From Ulvibacter sp. MAR_2010_11 (lineage in GTDB: Bacteria; Bacteroidota; Bacteroidia; Flavobacteriales; Flavobacteriaceae), in the NCBI RefSeq assembly GCF_002813135.1, contig NZ_PHTY01000001.1, forward strand, positions 1,731,501 through 1,795,500: a DNA stretch of 64,000 nt. Reading direction: 5' to 3'. A model generated the notes under the pieces. That model was not told the DNA's origin. It made no database searches and saw only the letters and a program-made list of their open reading frames with translations. Within the stretch, counting starts at the first letter, position 1, and every line of letters begins with the position of its first letter. This document shows, piece by piece, positions 58,747 through 64,000 of this stretch. The translations under genes were made by a program, and so were the position numbers.

Positions 58747-59517
58747 TTATTGTTTTTCCGGGTCGTAGGATAAGTCGGCGCGAATATAACCGTTAAGAGT
58801 TTCGACTCGAGTAATTAGTTTTAGCAGTTGTTCGTACACCGGTGTTCTGGCTTCCCCTAATAATTCCTTATTTTCTTTACGAACACGCTCATAATCTTCG
58901 GGATTTCTGGCAGGGATAGAAACTAATATAAATTGTCCAACGGCTCCAAAACCACTTCGGAAAAGTTGATAATATTCTTTGGAGTTCTTTTCGGCGTATA
59001 AATCTTTGAACTCTTTTGCCAACGCCAAAACTTTTGGAAAATTTTGAGGCGTCACATACCAAAATTCCAATTTTCGGAATTCCATTCCTACTTGCGTAGA
59101 TCGAACGTCCTTCGGCATATAGGATAAGTTATTATCTAAATGGATAATATAGTCGAAGTGTGTATCGTAACAATTATCGAAATTGTCGAATAACTCATTA
59201 AATTCCGATTCTCCCATTTTATCGCGAAGCAGTGAAAACCGACTTTTATCCAAATCGGCCATGTTAACGATTGGTGAAAGATGAAAGTATCGTAAATCGT
59301 CTGTCGATACGGCAACCCATTTTGCTTCTTTTACATTGTATTTTGTACAATTGTCGGCCAAAGTCGTACAATAGCCTTCATAGTCGGCTACTTTGGCGGG
59401 ATATACGGGATCCTCATGGACCCAATAGGCCTGTGAATCGGCATCGGCTTGTGCTATTAAAAAAAACGGACTTATAAGTAATATGGAAATTAGGAAGGGG
59501 ATGCTTTTGAATTTCAT
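58747..59517 (-). CDS. Hypothetical exported protein
   Basis: 256 aa with a signal peptide (to about 22, FLIAQADAD). The mature protein is rich in Tyr, Trp and charged residues; a WVHEDPVYPAKVADYEGY segment and FWYVTPQNFPKVLALAKEFKDLY suggest a NIPSNAP/dimeric alpha-beta barrel-like fold, but no motif is decisive. Stands alone, convergent with rhlE with a 5-base gap. Function unknown. Confidence 0.7.
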   Translation of the reverse strand: MKFKSIPFLISILLISPFFLIAQADADSQAYWVHEDPVYPAKVADYEGYCTTLADNCTKYNVKEAKWVAVSTDDLRYFHLSPIVNMADLDKSRFSLLRDKMGESEFNELFDNFDNCYDTHFDYIIHLDNNLSYMPKDVRSTQVGMEFRKLEFWYVTPQNFPKVLALAKEFKDLYAEKNSKEYYQLFRSGFGAVGQFILVSIPARNPEDYERVRKENKELLGEARTPVYEQLLKLITRVETLNGYIRADLSYDPEKQ

Positions 59518-59540
59518 AGTGTAAGGATTTTATGTTAGTT

Positions 59541-59729
59541 TCATAAAGTGGATTTCACAGAAACCATGTAATATGCGAAACCCAAAGTCACTTTTAATTC
59601 GCCATACAACTTGGTTGACGATCTGTCATTTACAATGCCGGAGCAACCCGTGCCTTCTTTAGAGGTTATACTGCCAAAGAAATTTCTGAATTTGTAAGGT
59701 AAACTTCCTCTTAAAGATACATAAACTTT
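59541..59729 (-). pseudogene. Possible 3' remnant of an outer-membrane barrel gene
   Basis: An open frame of about 62 codons without any start codon reads VYVSLRGSLPYKFRNFFGSI and, near its end, KLYGELKVTLGFAYYMVSV. The alternating hydrophobic pattern and aromatic residues look like the last strands of a barrel. A TAA lies directly upstream in frame. The rest of the 353-base gap (59518-59870) contains no gene; a short tRNA 3'-arm-like sequence sits at 59849-59873. Confidence 0.35.
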
Positions 59730-59870
59730 TTATTATTATAAAGGAGGCCAATAGTTTTTAGGATAATTTAAGTCGGTCACAGAACGACCCGGGCTATTAA
59801 AATGAATGCTACTGTTTTCTAAGTCAGATAGATGCCGGATAATTAAACGGAGACTAACCGAGATTCGAAC

Positions 59871-61049
59871 TCATACTGCCTGAATCTTAGGCTTTGGTAC
59901 AGTCAACATATAAACAATCACAAGTAATGTTACAACTCCAATTGTAACAAATGCAACAGTAGCACCAAACTGAAACCAAATAAATCCGGTAAGAGTACTG
60001 GCAATCATGGTACAAATACTTTGTAAACCCGAATAGGTTCCAATAGCAGTCGCAGTATCTTTTCGTTCTGAAATGTTCGAAATCCAGGCTTTTGAAATAC
60101 CTTCGGTTGCGGCAGCATACACTCCATACAGAAAAAATAACCCGAAGAAAATATACAAATTTGTACTCATCGACATCCCGAAATAGACAATTGCGAATAA
60201 AATCAATCCTAAGATAAAAATTGTTTTCAGTCCTACCTTATCGGCTAGAATTCCAACAGGAAACGCGAATAGTGCATAAATTAAATTGTAGAAAATATAA
60301 ACTCCTACCACCATAGTGTCATCTAGTCCAGCTTCCTTGGCCTTCAGTAATAAAAACACATCGGAGCTGTTAAAAAGGGTAAAAAGTAACAAGCCAATGA
60401 CAAGTTTTCGGTAGGCCTTCGGACTTTCCTTCCAGTAATTCAAAAAAGAAAAGAAGTGTTGAGGTTTCTTTTGTGTTACAACCTTAGTTTTTTTGTCTTT
60501 CAGTAAAAAGGTTGCCAAAATAGCCAACAATCCCGGCGCGAATGCTATAAAGAAAAGGGTAGTGTAATCTTCAGGGTAAAAATACAGATACAACAAAGCC
60601 AAAGCCGGGCCCAGTACAGCTCCCATGGTATCCATAGAACGATGAAAACCAAAGATTTTACCCTTGGTCGCTGAAGTTGCTTCGTCCGAAAGCAAGGCGT
60701 CACGAGCTCCGGTGCGAATCCCTTTTCCAATCCGGTCTAAAGTTCGTGCGAAAAAGATCCAGATAGGAAAGATAAAAAGTGCCATCATGGGTTTTGATAG
60801 AGCGCTAAAGGCATAACCCAGTTGTACAAAGGGAACCCGTTTTCCCGAAAGGTCGGATCGTTTCCCAAAATACCCCTTGCTCAATCCGGCAGTTGCTTCG
60901 GCGACTCCTTCCAAAACACCAATTAAAACAACCGAGAAGCCAATGGATTTCAAATAAATAGGTAGGATTGGATACAGCATTTCACTGGCCATATCGGTAA
61001 AAAGGCTCACCACAGAGAGAATCCAAACTGTTCGCGTAATGTATTTCAC
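59871..61049 (-). CDS. Major facilitator superfamily transporter
   Basis: 392 aa from the GTG at 61049 (MKYITRTVWILS); a TTG at 61064 is an alternative. Twelve predicted helices; the A-like loop between helices 2 and 3 (GYFGKRSDLSGKRVPF, about 61-76) and the second-half loop GILADKVGLK are visible. FARTLDRIGKGIRTGARDALLSD is characteristic of a subgroup of MFS proteins in Bacteroidota and Proteobacteria annotated only as general permeases. Substrate unknown. Confidence 0.87.
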   Translation of the reverse strand: MKYITRTVWILSVVSLFTDMASEMLYPILPIYLKSIGFSVVLIGVLEGVAEATAGLSKGYFGKRSDLSGKRVPFVQLGYAFSALSKPMMALFIFPIWIFFARTLDRIGKGIRTGARDALLSDEATSATKGKIFGFHRSMDTMGAVLGPALALLYLYFYPEDYTTLFFIAFAPGLLAILATFLLKDKKTKVVTQKKPQHFFSFLNYWKESPKAYRKLVIGLLLFTLFNSSDVFLLLKAKEAGLDDTMVVGVYIFYNLIYALFAFPVGILADKVGLKTIFILGLILFAIVYFGMSMSTNLYIFFGLFFLYGVYAAATEGISKAWISNISERKDTATAIGTYSGLQSICTMIASTLTGFIWFQFGATVAFVTIGVVTLLVIVYMLTVPKPKIQAV

Positions 61050-61135
61050 AGGGCTAAGGCACAATTAAAATGTACTTAAAAGTACTGAAAGGGATCGACT
61101 TAACTGTTAAGGAAAAGGAAAGGATTTAGGTACTA

Positions 61136-62053
61136 TTAAGAACGATATAAATCTCCTTGCAGATATTTTAATCCCGAGTCGCACACAACGGTGACAATAT
61201 TTTTTCCTTCCCCAAGTATTCTGGCTCGTTGTAAGGCAGCCCACACGTTGGCACCCGACGTGGTACCACCGAAAATACATTCTTCCTTTGCCACCTTTCG
61301 GGCCATTGCGTAGGCATCCTCATCTTTTACAGCGATTATTTCATCGGCCAGATCCAGGCGGCAAATTGACGGTACGAACCCCGAACCTATTCCTTCCAAA
61401 CGATGCGTTCCCGAAATATCTCCTCCTGAAAGCGCGCGAACGTGATAGGGTTCAATAGCAATACATCGAATGTTGGGGACTTCTTTTTTAAAGATTTCCG
61501 AATTTCCCGAAAAACAACCTCCTGTACCTACGCCCATGATAAATTCATCAACTTTGCCATCCAATGTCTTTAAAACTTCCCGTGCCATTTTGTGGTAGGC
61601 ATTTCTGTTATCCACATTATTAAATTGATTGATCCAAAAACTATTGGGCATCGAACTCAACTCCCGGGCTCGTACAACCAAACTATTAATAAGCGCCACC
61701 GCTATTTTACCGTTTTCACTGGGAATTTATTCCAATTTCGCTCCAAAAGCTCTCATGGTTTGCAGTTTTTCTTCCGAAAAGGCATCAGACGAGACAAAAT
61801 GTACTTTGTATCCTTTGGTAGCGCAAACCATCGCCAATGAACTTCCGGTGCTTCCCCCGGTATACTCAATTACTGTTCCTCCGGACTGCAATTCACCTCT
61901 TTTTTCGGCACCTTCAATCATAGATAATGCCATGCGATCTTTCATACTTCCTGTGGGATTGCCACCTTCGTATTTTACAAAAATGGTGGCACAGCCGGGT
62001 TCAGAGATTCGGTTTAATCGGATAAGGGGAGTATTTCCAATAGGGTAGATGCT
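61136..62053 (-). pseudogene. Cysteine synthase-like PLP enzyme gene, inactivated
   Basis: Two halves of one gene lie in the same frame. The upstream half (YPIGNTPLIRLNRIS, the PLP-lysine block GGNPTGSMKDRMAL, EYTGGSTGSSLAM) ends KLE, then a TAA at 61727-61729. The frame resumes at once with IPSENGKIAVALINSL and runs to the C-terminus with GTGGCFSGNSEIF and FGGTTSGANVWAAL. A single base change (for example TTA to TAA) explains the stop. In addition no ATG, GTG or TTG exists in frame between the preceding gene's stop (62069) and the homologous region, so the start also appears lost. About 305 codons in total, the normal size. Confidence 0.82.
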
Positions 62054-62068
62054 ATTTTTATTATTGAA

Positions 62069-63289
62069 TTAAATTTCAATTAGTTTGTTGCGTTCCATCT
62101 CATCGCATACAAGCCCCAGACAACTCTGCCCTTCTACTTTTGGGTCCCAATACATTCCATGGGCTTTGATACTGTACAACATGATAAAATTAATGATTCC
62201 TTTTTTATTTATGGCTGTAACTTCGTAGTTGATATTTACAGGTTTTGTTGTTGTTTGTGTGAGACCAAATTGGGCTTCCCCAATGTTGTTATCTTTTCTG
62301 AAATTTGTCGCCAAGGCATCCGTAACCGAATAGACATTGAGCCAACACAGTTTATTTCCGAAATCGATATTTCGGTTTTTATAAAAATCGGGGTAGTAGG
62401 TGTTGATAAAACTGAAGGGTGTACCGATAGTAATCAAGGCTTCGCAATAGTGTTCGACATTTCGTGTAACACGGCCTCCAAAAGGATGTAAAAAATCGAG
62501 TGCAATAATACTTCCGAAGCTATAGGTGTGAAAATGAATTTTACAATCCGGTTCGTGTTCGGTAACGTATTCTACCAGTAATTCCAGATTCCCTTTCAGC
62601 AATTGCTTCTGAATACCGTGTTCCAGATAATCGTTGGCACAAACAAATTCGGTGGCGAGATTGGCAATTAATACATTGGCATTTGGAACAATTAAAAGTA
62701 ACACTGCCGTAGCCGAAACAATAACGGCAGATGCGCCTTTAAAAAACGATTTGGAAAGCCCCGGAATATCACTGGAAATTCCGAAGAAATCCTTGACATT
62801 ACTAATAAAATTTGAAACCACATCGGCATCAAAAAATGTCATGATAACTCCTAAGGTTGCCGGCAGCATAAGGATAACAGTGATGGCAATAAGCAGAAAT
62901 ATCATGAAGAGATACAGCGTTTGAAATGGGCGACTGTAATTTTTCGGGAAGAATAATCTTTTCAGAATAAAAGGGAACTTACGAATCACCAAAAGCAACA
63001 ACCAAAAATTGCGCATGATAAGTGAGTAGTTGTTGAACTTTTCGGTAAGTATTTCGTGGTATTTAAAGTCGTATAGCTTGTATAATATTCTATTTTCCGC
63101 CCCTTTTTCGAAAAGGGTAACAACCGTACTTTCCCGATCTTTTGTGTAGTTTATTTTCTCAATGGCAAGATCATAATCAACACCGGTGGTTTTAAATCGA
63201 ATCTCATTGAGCAATCTTTGTGCATATTTTTCGATGGTTTCTTTGTTGAACGATTGTCCGAGACCGGCGATGTAGATTCCAGTTTTCAT
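62069..63289 (-). CDS. Membrane protein with alpha/beta-hydrolase-like domain
   Basis: 406 aa. The N-terminal about 110 residues are soluble (MKTGIYIAGLGQSFN). Two or more membrane helices lie at about 122-150 and 185-210. A soluble C-terminal domain follows with HTYSFGSIIALDFLHPFG (about 252-270), which resembles the serine-hydrolase elbow, and EALITIGTPFSFI. This fits a lipase or serine-esterase-like fold, although the elbow reads Y-S-F-G instead of strict G-x-S-x-G. Substrate unknown. Its stop is followed in the same frame by the cysteine synthase pseudogene. Confidence 0.65.
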   Translation of the reverse strand: MKTGIYIAGLGQSFNKETIEKYAQRLLNEIRFKTTGVDYDLAIEKINYTKDRESTVVTLFEKGAENRILYKLYDFKYHEILTEKFNNYSLIMRNFWLLLLVIRKFPFILKRLFFPKNYSRPFQTLYLFMIFLLIAITVILMLPATLGVIMTFFDADVVSNFISNVKDFFGISSDIPGLSKSFFKGASAVIVSATAVLLLIVPNANVLIANLATEFVCANDYLEHGIQKQLLKGNLELLVEYVTEHEPDCKIHFHTYSFGSIIALDFLHPFGGRVTRNVEHYCEALITIGTPFSFINTYYPDFYKNRNIDFGNKLCWLNVYSVTDALATNFRKDNNIGEAQFGLTQTTTKPVNINYEVTAINKKGIINFIMLYSIKAHGMYWDPKVEGQSCLGLVCDEMERNKLIEI

Positions 63290-63436
63290 AGTAATGGGAC
63301 GAAAAGCATTATTTTTTGGTTAGGTTTTCTTGATTCTTAAAGGTAACCATTTTTGAAAATATTTTATTCAGCAAGTCCTTGTTGCGGTTATAATTACCTG
63401 TAAATCAAGTAATTTTGTAAAAATTTAATCAAGAGC

Positions 63437-64000
63437 TTACTTCTTTGTAAGATCTAGGTCCGCGGTCGTCGGACTTCCAAATCCGAAATTTAACGACAAT
63501 AAGGAGACCAATGTTTCCGAAGGGTTTAAAATAGTTTCAAACCTACTTCCCAGCGTGTAGCTTAGTACTATTTCTTCAGTAAGATTATAGGTGAACGTTC
63601 CCATATATTGCACATCGCTGTCTTTTTCCTTTCTGAAAAGCTCGTTTCCTTCAATATCGAATCCCGCCGGAATTGTGGCATTCTTGCTACGACCTACCAA
63701 TTCAAATTGGATTGAAAATCGTTTAAAGTCCGATACCACCGAAGCCCCGTAATCGAAATTATTCTGAAACGTAACTGTCCCCGGAAAATATCTTCTGTAA
63801 TAATCGTCCAGATACCATTCGTAACGTAAAACCCCGAGCACCTTTAAAAAATCCATTTTGTCCGAAAATCGATAGGAGGGTGTAACCCAGACTGAAGTTT
63901 TTGGGAGATATGAAAATTCGAAAGAGTTGGTTGGAAAGTTCAACAAAGTGGCGAAGGCCACATCGATAGTAAGCCCTTGCCGGTCTTTTAAATACTCCTT
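63437..64000 (-). CDS. Outer-membrane barrel-like protein, C-terminal part
   Basis: The frame is open to the right edge, so the 5' part lies outside; 187 codons are visible. Alternating strands with many aromatic residues (TSVWVTPSYRFSDKM, RYEWYLDDYYRRYFPG, SIQFELVGRS, MGTFTYNLTEEIVLSYTLGSRF, VSLLSLNFGFGS) suggest a barrel of the porin or transporter type. It ends with a short polar tail DLDLTKK. No family assignment is possible. Confidence 0.6.
   Translation of the reverse strand, partial: KEYLKDRQGLTIDVAFATLLNFPTNSFEFSYLPKTSVWVTPSYRFSDKMDFLKVLGVLRYEWYLDDYYRRYFPGTVTFQNNFDYGASVVSDFKRFSIQFELVGRSKNATIPAGFDIEGNELFRKEKDSDVQYMGTFTYNLTEEIVLSYTLGSRFETILNPSETLVSLLSLNFGFGSPTTADLDLTKK

Noticed and set aside
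59849-59873. tRNA gene suggested by a GAGTTCGAATCTCGG T-arm on the minus strand
   Set aside because: The 5' part would have to lie inside the MFS coding region, the T-stem pairs incompletely and no acceptor partner is found; at most a fragment.

Overview
This window is a piece of a Flavobacteriaceae (Bacteroidota) chromosome. The evidence is low G+C, two SusC/SusD outer-membrane uptake loci, a type IX secretion (Por) sorting domain, promoters of the TTTG / TAnnTTTG type, few Shine-Dalgarno sequences, and the order rplQ-carA-eno-gltA after the large ribosomal cluster. No rRNA, intact tRNA, CRISPR array, prophage or insertion sequence was seen.

Layout. 1-314: start of rlmB, cut by the window edge. 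419-12462 (minus strand): a T9SS cargo protein and two consecutive SusC-SusD-small lipoprotein operons, each ended by a hairpin terminator. 12582-14279 (minus): a short BamA/TamA-like barrel protein. 14464-31724 (plus): the str, S10, spc and alpha ribosomal operons fused in one run with fusA, secY, infA and rpoA. A structured 213-base spacer lies between rpsJ and rplC, and heptamer repeats directly follow rpsK and rpoA. 31864-35747: carA, eno, gltA. 35813-40872: two amidinotransferase-fold hydrolases (DDAH-like and CtlX) flank a minus-strand thioredoxin-ApbE-DUF4266-DUF3570 operon. 40908-44259: a small membrane protein, a GNAT acetyltransferase, MarC and argS.

44260-53251 is the most distinctive part. 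An ECF sigma factor, a FecR anti-sigma factor and a TonB-dependent receptor with an N-terminal STN domain form a Fec-type surface signalling set. Divergently, two lipoproteins share a repeated module of about 105 residues. The fecR-receptor unit and both lipoprotein genes each carry upstream the same bipartite element, GTAGGGTAA-N11-CTTGTT, at identical internal spacing. A degenerate fourth copy precedes the thioredoxin-ApbE operon about 10 kb away. The sigma gene itself has a housekeeping-type promoter. I infer a small ECF regulon in which an outer-membrane signal switches on the receptor and a set of surface lipoproteins. Next to it lie a histidine kinase that has lost its sensor half and its response regulator.

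53382-64000 holds ordinary accessory genes: a GNAT enzyme, an M28 peptidase, a beta-carbonic anhydrase, an NTF2-like lipoprotein, a RhlE-type helicase, an MFS transporter, an alpha/beta-hydrolase-like membrane protein and a partial barrel-like protein. It also holds a cysteine synthase-like pseudogene and a remnant of a barrel gene.
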